Source: Geodermatophilus siccatus (lineage in GTDB: Bacteria > Actinomycetota > Actinomycetes > Mycobacteriales > Geodermatophilaceae). Taken from it: a DNA stretch of 64,000 bases. The notes beneath the pieces were generated by a model. It was not told the DNA's origin, did not search any database, and was given only the letters and a program-made list of their open reading frames with translations. The position numbers and the translations under genes are program-made. Shown in pieces: positions 25,721-32,794 of the stretch. The stretch covers positions 1 through 64,000 of the forward strand of contig NZ_FNHE01000018.1 of NCBI RefSeq assembly GCF_900103785.1. The letters are read 5' to 3'. The number at the start of each line of letters is the position of its first letter. Within the stretch, counting starts at the first letter, position 1.

Positions 25721-26250
25721 CGGAGGCGCTCCAGCCGGGCCGACATGGTGGGCCGCAGCGGCTCGTCGCCGGCGGCGCGGTCGATCGCGTACATGAGCGC
25801 ACCCTCGACGATGCCGTAGAGCCGCACGGCGCGGGACACCTCGGGGGCGTCGGGGGTGCGGGCGAGGACGTCGGTGCTCAGTTCCCAGCTGGTCGTCGTC
25901 CGGGCCCGGCCGACGTAGAGCTCGACCAGCCCGTCGGGGCTGGTGACCAGCAGCTCGACGTCGTCCCCGCCGCGGGGCCGCCAGAAGCCGGCCTCCCGGA
26001 CCGCCGGCCCGACGACCTGCCCGTCGTCGGTCAGCCGCCAGGTGCGGGAGTCGTAGGCGAGGAAGCCGCGACCGTCGTGGCTGAACCGGATCCACTGGCC
26101 GAAGCGGTGATCGCCCGCAGGACCCGCGGCCTGCCCCTCGCCGTGCCACTCGCCGAGCAGCGGCAGGACGGCGAGCAGCTCCTCGGAGACCTCCGGTCCC
26201 GAGCGGACGTCGACGGTGTCGGCGACCGGCAGCTCGGTGTCGCCGGTCAT
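25717..26250 (-). CDS. Nitrobindin-like heme-binding beta-barrel protein (FABP family)
   Basis: 177 aa. The motif LLGEWHGEGQA is the GxWxGEG signature of the THAP4/nitrobindin heme-binding domain, followed by barrel strands (FGQWIRFSHDGRGFLAYDSR, LYVGRARTTTSWEL). The C-terminal region AVRLYGIVEGALMYAIDRAA contains the segment that carries the heme ligand histidine in some members, but no obvious His is present there, so heme binding is uncertain. ATG overlaps the stop of the 34-aa ORF upstream (ATGA). Confidence 0.82.
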   Translation of the reverse strand: MTGDTELPVADTVDVRSGPEVSEELLAVLPLLGEWHGEGQAAGPAGDHRFGQWIRFSHDGRGFLAYDSRTWRLTDDGQVVGPAVREAGFWRPRGGDDVELLVTSPDGLVELYVGRARTTTSWELSTDVLARTPDAPEVSRAVRLYGIVEGALMYAIDRAAGDEPLRPTMSARLERLR

Positions 26251-26351
26251 CGGCGCGCCTCCCGGGGGCGGCGGGCGAGCCGGGCGGCGCCGAACCCGCA
26301 GCCGAGCGCCGCGAGCGACGTCAGGGCCACGAGGACCCAGGCAGAGACCAT
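26247..26351 (-). CDS. 34-aa single-pass membrane peptide
   Basis: Reads MVSAWVLVALTSLAALGCGF then GAARLARRPREARR. One transmembrane helix and a strongly basic tail, with a stop overlapping the ATG of the nitrobindin-like gene by ATGA. A TACGGT box lies 7 nt before its ATG, so it may be a leaderless first cistron. The coupling argues that it is real, though its only role could be to deliver ribosomes to the next gene. Confidence 0.5.
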   Translation of the reverse strand: MVSAWVLVALTSLAALGCGFGAARLARRPREARR

Positions 26352-26380
26352 GCGCTCCACCGTAGGGCTGCCCGGCCCGG

Positions 26381-26427
26381 CCTCCCTGCAGGGCCCTGCC
26401 GCGAGCCTGCGGAGGACGGGGTCCTCC
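26381..26427. repeat. 3'-end palindromic repeat, copy 4 (mosaic)
   Basis: Begins like copy 1 (cctccctgcagggcc) but continues into ggaggac-ggg-gtcctcc (26411-26417 / 26421-26427). It ends 1 bp from the stop of the epimerase gene. Confidence 0.5.
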
Positions 26428-26428
26428 T

Positions 26429-27358
26429 TCAGGCGGTCGCCGGCGCCGCCCCGGCCGTCGCGGCCACCACCTCGTCCCACGGCGTGGGTGCCAGCCCGAA
26501 GGTGGCGGTCGTCGCCGACGCGTCGATCACGTACTCCCGGTCGAACTGGTGCCGGACGTCGACGACCTCGCGCAGCATCGGCGACACCAGTCCGATGCCG
26601 CGCAGGACGGACCACGGGATCCGGCCCACCCGGGCCGGTGGCGCACCGAGGGCCGCCGCCAGGTCGGCCAGCGCCTGCCGCTGCGAGCGCGGGGGTGCGC
26701 TCGGCACGTGCCAGGCCCGGCCGAGCGCCCGCTCGTCGGTCCCCAGCGTGGCCAGCGTCGCGGCGACGTCGGGCAGGTACGCCCAGCTGCGGAGGACGTC
26801 GGGGTCGCCGACCACCCAGGCTCGGCGGCCGCGGCGCAGCGCGGGCAGCTGCCGGACGAGGTGGGAGTGCTCGGCCGGCACCTGCGGGCCCACGAAGTCC
26901 GCGGCACGGGCCTCGGTCACCCGCACCCGGCCGGCCTCGTGCGCGGCCAGCGCCTCCCGCCACATCGCGATGCGCACCCGGCCCTTGCGGTCGGTGGCGG
27001 CCAGGGGGCTGTCAGGGCTCATCGGGCCGGTCGGGGCGCCGTAGACGTACAGGTTGGACATCGTGACCAGCACCGCGCCCGTCCGCTCCGCCGCGGTCAG
27101 CAGCGCCGTGGCGACCGGCGGCCAGTCGGTCGTCCAGCGGTGGTAGGCGGGGTTCACCGCGTTGTACAGCGCGGCCGCGCCATGCGCGGCCGCGGCGACC
27201 GCGTCTGCGTCGGCCGCCTCCACCCGACGGTGCTCGACGGCGTCCGTCGACGTCCCCCCGCTGCGCGACAGCACCCGGACCCGGTGCCCCTGGGCAGCCA
27301 GCAGGTCGGCGGTCGTCGTCCCGACCGGGCCCTTGCCCACGACCACGTGCAGTGCCAT
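26429..27358 (-). CDS. NAD(P)-dependent epimerase/dehydratase-like protein
   Basis: 309 aa extended-SDR fold. N-terminal LHVVVGKGPVGTTTADLLAA (the Gly pattern is G-x-G-x-x-G), VRVLSRSGG, YNAVNPAYHRW, then VTMSNLYVYGAP in place of the catalytic Ser/Tyr region. The classical YxxxK is not obvious, so catalysis is uncertain and a NAD-binding or NmrA-like regulatory role is possible. ATG 27358 has GAGGAGG 4 nt upstream. It is divergent from a TetR gene with two matching operators between them, so it is the probable regulated target. Confidence 0.8.
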   Translation of the reverse strand: MALHVVVGKGPVGTTTADLLAAQGHRVRVLSRSGGTSTDAVEHRRVEAADADAVAAAAHGAAALYNAVNPAYHRWTTDWPPVATALLTAAERTGAVLVTMSNLYVYGAPTGPMSPDSPLAATDRKGRVRIAMWREALAAHEAGRVRVTEARAADFVGPQVPAEHSHLVRQLPALRRGRRAWVVGDPDVLRSWAYLPDVAATLATLGTDERALGRAWHVPSAPPRSQRQALADLAAALGAPPARVGRIPWSVLRGIGLVSPMLREVVDVRHQFDREYVIDASATTATFGLAPTPWDEVVAATAGAAPATA

Positions 27359-27379
27359 GACTCCTCCTCGAGATCTGAC

Positions 27380-27394
27380 GAGAGCACTGCTCTC
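27380..27394. promoter_or_regulatory. TetR operator, site 1
   Basis: GAGAGCACTGCTCTC: perfect 7-bp arms around one base, 21 bp before the epimerase start and within its 5' leader or early promoter. Confidence 0.65.
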
Positions 27395-27428
27395 GGAGGA
27401 GGACGACGCTCGCACGGCGCCCGCGGTC

Positions 27429-27447
27429 GGTCAAGAGCAGCGCTCTC
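27429..27447. promoter_or_regulatory. TetR operator, site 2, with -35 of the epimerase gene
   Basis: AAGAGCAGCGCTCTC (27433-27447) matches site 1 at 12 of 15 positions. A minus-strand TTGACC (27434-27429) abuts it and is the likely -35 of the epimerase gene; a weak -10 GAGCGT lies 17 nt on. Binding at both sites would shut both directions. Confidence 0.6.
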
Positions 27448-27485
27448 GTTTGCGTGCACCGATCACAGCGGGGAGGATCGGCCGC

Positions 27486-28169
27486 GTGCCGCCCACCGTC
27501 CGTGACCGCGTCCGCGCCGAGGTGACCGCCGAGATCACCGCCGTCGCCCGGCGGCAGTTGGCCGAGGTGGGGGCGGCCGGGCTCTCGCTGCGGGCGGTCG
27601 CGCGCGAGGTGGGCATGGCCTCGTCGGCCGTCTACCGCTACTTCGCCAGCCGCGACGAGCTGCTGACCCGCCTGATCACCGACGGCTACGACGCCCTGGG
27701 GGCCGCCGCGGAGGCCGCCGACGACCCGGGCGCGGCGCCGCGGGAGCGCTGGCTGGGGGTGTGCCGCGCCGTCCGGTCGTGGGCCCGGGCGCACCCGCAC
27801 GAGTACGCCCTGCTCTACGGCTCACCCGTGCCCGGTTACGCGGCTCCGCGGGACACCGTCCCGGCAGCCGCGCGGGTGGGCGTGGTCCTGGGCCGGATCC
27901 TCGGCGACGCGGCCCGCAGCGGCGCCCTGCCGGAAGCCGCCGGGGGCGACCGGGACCCGGAGCTGGTGAGCGTCGAGACGGCCGCCGTCCTCGGCGGGGA
28001 GCACCCCGCGATCGACGACGCCGTCCGGGTGCGCGCGCTGCTCGCCTGGAGCTCGCTCTACGGGACCGTCAGCTTCGAGCTCTTCGGGCACCTCGCCGGC
28101 TCCGTCGCGGACACCGACCGGTACTTCGACATCGCGATGGGCGAGCTCACCGATCTCCTGGGGCTCTGA
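27486..28169 (+). CDS. TetR-family transcriptional regulator
   Basis: 227 aa. N-terminal HTH: VTAEITAVARRQLAEVGAAG, LSLRAVAREVGMASSAVYRY then FASRDELLTRLI. The C-terminal domain (WLGVCRAVRSWARAHPHEYA, LYGSPVPGYAAP, SLYGTVSFELFGHL) is of the WHG type. The start is GTG 27486, after GGGGAGG about 9 nt upstream. The divergent epimerase gene and the two 15-bp palindromes indicate local repression with autoregulation. Confidence 0.9.
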   Translation: MPPTVRDRVRAEVTAEITAVARRQLAEVGAAGLSLRAVAREVGMASSAVYRYFASRDELLTRLITDGYDALGAAAEAADDPGAAPRERWLGVCRAVRSWARAHPHEYALLYGSPVPGYAAPRDTVPAAARVGVVLGRILGDAARSGALPEAAGGDRDPELVSVETAAVLGGEHPAIDDAVRVRALLAWSSLYGTVSFELFGHLAGSVADTDRYFDIAMGELTDLLGL

Positions 28170-28367
28170 CGTGCCCTCGACCGGGAGCCGCCCGGCCGCG
28201 GTGCGGCCGTTCGCGCGGACGCCGCTGTCCGCCTCGGCCCCGTCGCCGGGGCGGCTGCGCGGGAACGAGGCGCCGGTCGGCGACGTCCTGGTGGAGGGCC
28301 GATCCTGGTACGGCAGGCTGGCGGACCGCGGCGGTACCGGTCCGGACGCGAGGGAGGTGACGGGATC

Positions 28368-29645
28368 GTGGGGATGCTCGGCAACGGTGGGGGTGGCACG
28401 CTCCGCTCAGACGTGGAGGCCCTGCTCTCCCGGACCCTCGCCCGGTACGAGCGCGTCCTGGCCAACGTCGCCGACGGCATCTACGGCCTGGACGCCGACG
28501 GGCGCGTCGAGTTCGTCAACCCGGCGGCGGTGCGGATGACCGGGCTCGCCGCCGAGGAGCAGCTGGGGCGCGACCAGCACGCGGTGATCCACGGGCGCCG
28601 GCCCGACGGCTCGCCGTACCCGAAGCACGAGTGCCCGGTCTGGGGCGCGCTGCGGAGCGGCCGGACGATCACCGCCGAGCACGAGGTCTTCTGGCACCGC
28701 GACGGCACCCCCGTGCCGGTCGAGCTGATCGCCGTCCCGACAGTGGAGGACGGCGCGGTGACCGGCGTGGTGGTGTCCTTCCGCGACCTGACCGACCGGC
28801 TGGCCGCCCGGCGCCAGGCCGCGGAGCTGCGGCGGGTGACCGAGCGGGCCGCCGAGCAGCGCGCGCTGTCCGACCGGCTGCAGCAGGCGCTGCTGACCCC
28901 ACCGCCGGAACCCGACCACCTGCAGGTCGCCGTGCGGTACCGCCCGGCCGCGCACGGGGCGCAGGTCGGCGGCGACTGGTACGACGCGTTCCTCCAGCCC
29001 GACGGCGCGACGATGCTGGTGATCGGGGACGTCGTCGGACACGACAGCGACGCCGCCGCGGCGATGGGCCAGCTGCGCGGCCTGCTGCGGGCGCTCGCCT
29101 ACGACAACGACGAGCCACCGTCGGACACGCTGTCCCGGACCGAGCACGTGGCGCGCGGGCTCGCGGTGAGCACGATGGCGACCGTCGTCCTCGCCCGCGT
29201 CGAGCGGCACCCGGACGTGCCCGTGGCCGGCACGCGCGTGCTGCGCTGGAGCAACGCCGGACACCTCCCGCCGGTGCTGCTCGCCCCCGACGGCTCGACC
29301 ACGCTGCTCGAGACCCGCCCCGAGCTGATGCTCGGCATCGACCCCGACGCACCGCGCACCGACCACACCGCCGAGCTGCGCGACGGGCACACCCTGCTGC
29401 TGGTCACCGACGGCCTGGTCGAGCGTCGGGACGCCGACCTGGACGAGGGGCTGGCGACGATGCGGGAGGTGCTGCGCGACCTCGGCGAGACGTCACTGGA
29501 GGAGCTGTGCGACACGCTCCTCGGGCGGATGCTGCCGGTGGACGGGGCCGACGACGTCGCGATCGTGGCCGTCCGCGCGCATCCGGAGGACCGTCCGCGG
29601 CCGCCCGAGGCCGGCCCCAACCGCCTCCCACCCGGCGTGGACTAG
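28368..29645 (+). CDS. PAS domain-containing SpoIIE-type PP2C phosphatase
   Basis: 425 aa. PAS domain at residues 22-145 (YERVLANVADGIYGLDADGR, FVNPAAVRMTGL, PAC-like VSFRDLTDRLAAR). A short coiled linker follows, then a SpoIIE/RsbU phosphatase domain: GGDWYDAFLQ, VIGDVVGHDSDAAAAMGQLR, RWSNAGHLPPVLL, VTDGLVERRD and DDVAIVAV with the metal-binding Asp residues. Such enzymes dephosphorylate anti-anti-sigma factors. The RsbW-like kinase at 57054 is a conceivable partner in the same network. GTG 28368 has GGGAGGT upstream. The 28170-28367 gap contains nothing I can name. Confidence 0.9.
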   Translation: MGMLGNGGGGTLRSDVEALLSRTLARYERVLANVADGIYGLDADGRVEFVNPAAVRMTGLAAEEQLGRDQHAVIHGRRPDGSPYPKHECPVWGALRSGRTITAEHEVFWHRDGTPVPVELIAVPTVEDGAVTGVVVSFRDLTDRLAARRQAAELRRVTERAAEQRALSDRLQQALLTPPPEPDHLQVAVRYRPAAHGAQVGGDWYDAFLQPDGATMLVIGDVVGHDSDAAAAMGQLRGLLRALAYDNDEPPSDTLSRTEHVARGLAVSTMATVVLARVERHPDVPVAGTRVLRWSNAGHLPPVLLAPDGSTTLLETRPELMLGIDPDAPRTDHTAELRDGHTLLLVTDGLVERRDADLDEGLATMREVLRDLGETSLEELCDTLLGRMLPVDGADDVAIVAVRAHPEDRPRPPEAGPNRLPPGVD

Positions 29646-29655
29646 AGACCCCGGA

Positions 29656-29699
29656 CACGACAGCGCCCCTCTCGCTCGTGCGAGGGGGGCGCTGTCGTG
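29656..29699. terminator. 19-bp hairpin terminator of the phosphatase gene
   Basis: Arms 29656-29674 and 29681-29699 pair over 19 positions with one G-T wobble; loop ctcgtg. It begins 10 bp after the TAG of the phosphatase gene. Confidence 0.75.
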
Positions 29700-29700
29700 G

Positions 29701-29752
29701 ACGGCCCGTCCAGGGGCCCGCCCCGAGCCCGCGAGGGGTGGGGAGGACGGGC
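29701..29752. repeat. 3'-end palindromic repeat, copy 5
   Basis: Outer arms gcccgtcc (29704-29711) and ggacgggc (29745-29752), with a cccc/gggg inner pairing around gagcccgcga. Tandem with copy 6 between convergent genes. Confidence 0.6.
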
Positions 29753-29807
29753 GGCCCCGCTGCAGGGTCCCGCCGCGAGCTCGCGAGCGGCGGGGGCAGA
29801 GGGGTCC
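29753..29807. repeat. 3'-end palindromic repeat, copy 6
   Basis: Core arms cccgccgc (29769-29776) and gcggcggg (29787-29794), loop gagctcgcga, plus ctgc/gcag outside. Almost identical to copy 1. It directly abuts the sseC stop codon at 29808. Confidence 0.7.
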
Positions 29808-30101
29808 TTATGCGATGGCGACGGTGGTCTCGTTGAGGCCGACGTCGGCGGTGAGGACGCGCTCGCCCCTGCCGACCGGGGCCAGGGAGCGCAGCTTCCA
29901 CTCACCCGGGGCGGCGAAGAAGCGGAACTCGCCCTCCGGGCTGGTGACCACCTCGGCGGTGAACTCGTCGGTCGAGTCCAGCAGCCGGACGTAGGCCCCG
30001 GCGACGGGGGCGCCGTCGTGCCAGACCTGGCCCTGGATCACCGTCTGGGTGCTCAGGTCGATCCCGGCCAGGGCACCGCCCTGCTTCGGAGCGCCGCACA
30101 T
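29808..30101 (-). CDS. sseC: SseC-like DUF1416 protein
   Basis: 97 aa. The sequence MCGAPKQGGALAGIDLSTQT, VIQGQVWHDGAPVAGAYVRL, LLDSTDEFTAEVVTSPEGEF and FRFFAAPGEWKLRSL closely matches mycobacterial SseC, always found directly after the CysA thiosulfate sulfurtransferase. It has a carboxypeptidase-regulatory-like beta-sandwich pattern. A conserved Cys at position 2 might accept or bind sulfur; that is inference. It starts 2 bp after the cysA2 stop. Confidence 0.92.
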   Translation of the reverse strand: MCGAPKQGGALAGIDLSTQTVIQGQVWHDGAPVAGAYVRLLDSTDEFTAEVVTSPEGEFRFFAAPGEWKLRSLAPVGRGERVLTADVGLNETTVAIA

Positions 30102-30103
30102 GC

Positions 30104-30937
30104 TCAGGCCCCCTTCTCGATCGGGACGCCGACGAGGGAGCCGTACTCGGTCCAGGAGCCGTCGTAGTTCTTGACGTTCTGGTGACCGAGCAGCTCGCGC
30201 AGCACGAACCAGGTGTGGCTCGAGCGCTCGCCGATCCGGCAGTAGGCGATGGTGTCCTTGCCGGTGTCGAGGCCGGCCTCGGCGTAGAGCTTGGCCAGCT
30301 CCTCGTCGCTCTTGAAGGTGCCGTCCTCGTTGGCCGCCTTGCTCCACGGCACGTTCACCGCGGTGGGGATGTGGCCGGGGCGCTGCGCGCCCTCCTGCGG
30401 CAGGTGCGCGGGGGCGACCAGCTTGCCGGCGAACTCGTCGGGCGAGCGGACGTCGACCAGGTTCTTCTGGCCGATCGCGGCGACGACCTCGTCGCGGAAG
30501 GCGCGGATGGAGGTGTCGGGGTCCTTGGCCTGGTACTGCGTGGCCGGGCGCTGGACGGCGTCGGGCGACAGCGGGCGGCTGTCGAGCTCCCACTTCTTGC
30601 GGCCGCCGTCGATCAGCTTGACCTGGTCGTGGCCGTAGAGCTTGAAGTACCAGTAGGCGTAGGCGGCGAACCAGTTGTTGTTGCCGCCGTAGAGCACGAC
30701 GGTGTCGTCGTTGCTGACGCCCTTCTCCGACAGCAGCTGCTCGAACTGCTCCTTGCTCACGAAGTCGCGGCGCAGCGGGTCCTGCAGGTCGGTCTTCCAG
30801 TCCAGCTTGACCGCGCCCTCGATGTGGCCCTTGTCGTAGGCGCTGGTGTCCTCGTCGACCTCGACGAAGACGATGCCGGGGGCGCCGATGTGCTCCTGGG
30901 CCCAGTCGGCGGAGACGAGCACGTCGTTGCGGCTCAT
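30104..30937 (-). CDS. cysA2: Thiosulfate sulfurtransferase (CysA2-type rhodanese)
   Basis: 277 aa tandem rhodanese. The N-terminal inactive domain (VSADWAQEHIGAPGIVFVEV) is followed by a C-terminal domain (NLVDVRSPDEFAGK, GHIPTAVNVPWS) with active-site Cys in IAYCRIGERSSHTW. The CRIGERS loop matches thiosulfate-specific enzymes. Transfers sulfane sulfur to thiol acceptors. ATG 30937 has AGGAGGG about 10 nt upstream. The order DUF4395, cysA2, sseC on one strand, preceded by a Cys-rich leader ORF, indicates a cysteine-regulated operon. Confidence 0.93.
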   Translation of the reverse strand: MSRNDVLVSADWAQEHIGAPGIVFVEVDEDTSAYDKGHIEGAVKLDWKTDLQDPLRRDFVSKEQFEQLLSEKGVSNDDTVVLYGGNNNWFAAYAYWYFKLYGHDQVKLIDGGRKKWELDSRPLSPDAVQRPATQYQAKDPDTSIRAFRDEVVAAIGQKNLVDVRSPDEFAGKLVAPAHLPQEGAQRPGHIPTAVNVPWSKAANEDGTFKSDEELAKLYAEAGLDTGKDTIAYCRIGERSSHTWFVLRELLGHQNVKNYDGSWTEYGSLVGVPIEKGA

Positions 30938-30969
30938 GGGGGGTGGTCCCTCCTGTGGTGGGTGTGCGG

Positions 30970-31416
30970 TCAGGTGGTGCGCGCGGGACGGGCCCGGCGG
31001 ACGGTCAGGTACAGCTCGCAGCCGAGGCAGAAGCCCGCGGCCGCGTTGAGCAGGGCCGCCACCAGCGCGAGGCCGGTCGCGACGGCGCCGACGAGCGGCG
31101 CGCCGGAGAGGTACCCGGCGGCGCCCACGACGGCGAAGACGAGGCCGACCAGCTGGGCGAAGCGCGCCGGCGCCTCGGGCTCCCGCTCGCGGACCGGACC
31201 CAGCCGCGGGGCGACGAGGACGCGGAACAGCACCCCGTAGGGGGCGTACCGCAGACCGGCGAACGCTCCGACGGCGAAGACGGCGGCCTGGAGGGCGACC
31301 AGGACGCCGCTGCCGGTCAGCAGGGCGACGGCGAGGACGGCGCTGGTGACCCACGCGGCGGCGCGCGGACCCCGGACGTCGACCTCGCGGCCGGTCGGCG
31401 GGTGTGCTGGGAGCAT
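30970..31416 (-). CDS. DUF4395 integral membrane protein
   Basis: 148 aa. A cytosolic N-terminus with VDVRGPRAAAWVTSAVLAVA leads into four hydrophobic segments. The end AAGFCLGCELYLTVRRARPA contains the CxxC pair typical of DUF4395. The family is linked to thioredoxin and thiosulfate sulfurtransferase genes in actinobacteria, suggesting sulfur compound or electron transfer at the membrane; function is unproven. First structural gene after the Cys-rich leader peptide. Confidence 0.87.
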   Translation of the reverse strand: MLPAHPPTGREVDVRGPRAAAWVTSAVLAVALLTGSGVLVALQAAVFAVGAFAGLRYAPYGVLFRVLVAPRLGPVREREPEAPARFAQLVGLVFAVVGAAGYLSGAPLVGAVATGLALVAALLNAAAGFCLGCELYLTVRRARPARTT

Positions 31417-31474
31417 GGGGGCAGAGGGCTTCCGGACGGCGGTCAGGGCACGTCGGGACGAGGCTGGGCTCGCC

Positions 31475-31549
31475 CTAGGAGGCCGGACACAGGCAGCTGC
31501 CGACGCGGCACAGGTCCACTGTGCGGCGGCTGGTCAGCAGGATGCCCAC
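31475..31549 (-). CDS. Cysteine-rich leaderless leader peptide (24 aa)
   Basis: Reads MGILLTSRRTVDLCRVGSCL then CPAS and TAG, with three Cys codons in eight residues. GTG 31549 is 6 nt after TACCCT (31561-31556), so the transcript is leaderless. It stops 58 bp before DUF4395. In mycobacteria, short leaderless ORFs with Cys clusters upstream of sulfur operons act as cysteine-responsive attenuators. Position, size, leaderless start and target operon all agree here. It is the only gene-like element in the 150-bp gap. Confidence 0.75.
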   Translation of the reverse strand: MGILLTSRRTVDLCRVGSCLCPAS

Positions 31550-31566
31550 GGCGCGAGGGTAACGGA

Positions 31567-32040
31567 TCACAGTCCGCCCCCGTCCCGGGCCGGGGCCGGG
31601 GCGACGTGCGCCTCGACCAGCCGGGTGAGCTCCTCGGGCCGCGGGGTACCGCTGCTGCGGCCGATCAGCCGGCCCGCGCGGTCCAGGTAGAACAGCGTCG
31701 GGGTGCGCCGGACGCCCAGCTCACGGACGGCGTCGAGGTGGCTCTCGGCGTCGACGTCCACGTGCGCCAGCCCCGGCCGGGTGGCCTGCAGCTGCTGCAG
31801 CCGGGCCCGGGTCGCCCGGCACGGCCCGCAGAACGCCGTCGAGAACTGGACGACGGTCAGCTCGGCGTCGCCCGGGCGCACGCCCAGGCCCTCGAGCACG
31901 GCGGTCGCCGTCCGCTCCTGCCCGCCCTCCGCTGCGCGCACCGCGCCGTCCCTCCTCCGCAGCCACCAGGCCCCGACCGCCGTCAGCGCGAGGGCGACGC
32001 CCAGCACGCCGGCTCCGATCGGGTCCACGTCGGGCAGCAA
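31567..32040 (-). CDS. Membrane-anchored thioredoxin-like protein
   Basis: 157 aa. An N-terminal transmembrane helix (residues 8-27, GAGVLGVALALTAVGAWWLR) is followed by a thioredoxin fold facing the cytoplasm or exterior. Active site STAFCGPCRATRARL (Cys71, Cys74) and cis-Pro in RRTPTLFYLD. The start is TTG 32040 or GTG 32028; neither has a strong ribosome site. Same gene order as the mycobacterial ThiX-CysA2-SseC group. The Cys-leader promoter begins just past its stop, so the downstream genes can be transcribed independently. Confidence 0.87.
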   Translation of the reverse strand: MLPDVDPIGAGVLGVALALTAVGAWWLRRRDGAVRAAEGGQERTATAVLEGLGVRPGDAELTVVQFSTAFCGPCRATRARLQQLQATRPGLAHVDVDAESHLDAVRELGVRRTPTLFYLDRAGRLIGRSSGTPRPEELTRLVEAHVAPAPARDGGGL

Positions 32041-32096
32041 CCCGCCCGGCCCGCCGGCTGTTCCGGCTCCCCCGATCGGGGGACCGGGCGGGTGGG

Positions 32097-32783
32097 TCAG
32101 CCGGACAGGACCGTGTCGGTCGCCTCGACCCGCACCCGCACGCCGTCGTCGGCCGGTGCGACGCCGGTGACCTGCAGGCCGAAGGGCAGCGGCGGGATGC
32201 GGTAGCGCAGGTCCAGGGCGTCGCTGACCTGGTCGACGAGGTACCCCGGGACGTCGACGCCGGCGCTGGAGGCCTCGTCGACGTCGACCACCACGGTGCC
32301 GCCGTCGAGCGAGACCGTGCCCGTGGCGGCCAGGGGAACGCTCACCCCGGCGACCTCCACGGTGCGCTGCACCCGCAGGCCGTCGCCGTCCCGCGTCAGG
32401 GTCGTGCCCGGGCCCAGCTGGCCGGCGAGCAGGTCGTAGGACAGCGTCGCGGTGCCGTCGACCCGCTCCACCGGCACCTCCTGCACCGATCCGGACAGGA
32501 CGTCGGACAGCGCCACGTGCACCCCCTGCAGCGAGACGTCGGCGCGGGTGCCCTCGGGCTCACCCAGGTCGGCGCCGGTCAGGGAGACCCGCACGTCCTC
32601 GTACCGCCCGCCGACCGCCTGGGTGAGGAACGGGAAGCCCTCGAACTCCAGGTCGGGTGCGCCGGCGAGCCCGGCCCGCTGGGCCACCACCCGCGCCACC
32701 TGGTCCTCGGCGATCTCCTCACCGATCCGGTCCGCGCCGACGACCAGGCCGGCCAGGAGCAGCAACACCACGAGCGCACGCAC
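32097..32783 (-). CDS. LmeA-family phospholipid-binding protein (DUF2993)
   Basis: 228 aa. N-terminal hydrophobic anchor or signal (VRALVVLLLLAGLVVGADR), then the DUF2993 pattern EEIAEDQVARVVAQRAGLAG, FEGFPFLTQAVGGRYEDVRV, GVHVALSDVLSG, YRIPPLPFGLQVTGV. LmeA of mycobacteria is a periplasmic phospholipid-binding protein needed for lipomannan elongation. The location beside thioredoxin and GlnR matches Rv0817c. GTG 32783 has GAGGAG 7 nt upstream. Confidence 0.87.
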   Translation of the reverse strand: MRALVVLLLLAGLVVGADRIGEEIAEDQVARVVAQRAGLAGAPDLEFEGFPFLTQAVGGRYEDVRVSLTGADLGEPEGTRADVSLQGVHVALSDVLSGSVQEVPVERVDGTATLSYDLLAGQLGPGTTLTRDGDGLRVQRTVEVAGVSVPLAATGTVSLDGGTVVVDVDEASSAGVDVPGYLVDQVSDALDLRYRIPPLPFGLQVTGVAPADDGVRVRVEATDTVLSG

Positions 32784-32794
32784 GGACCGGCTCC

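Noticed and set aside
28171-28367. Possible short gene between TetR and the PAS phosphatase
   Set aside because: The open frame starting at 28171 runs out of frame into the phosphatase gene and has no domain-like content or conserved start signals.
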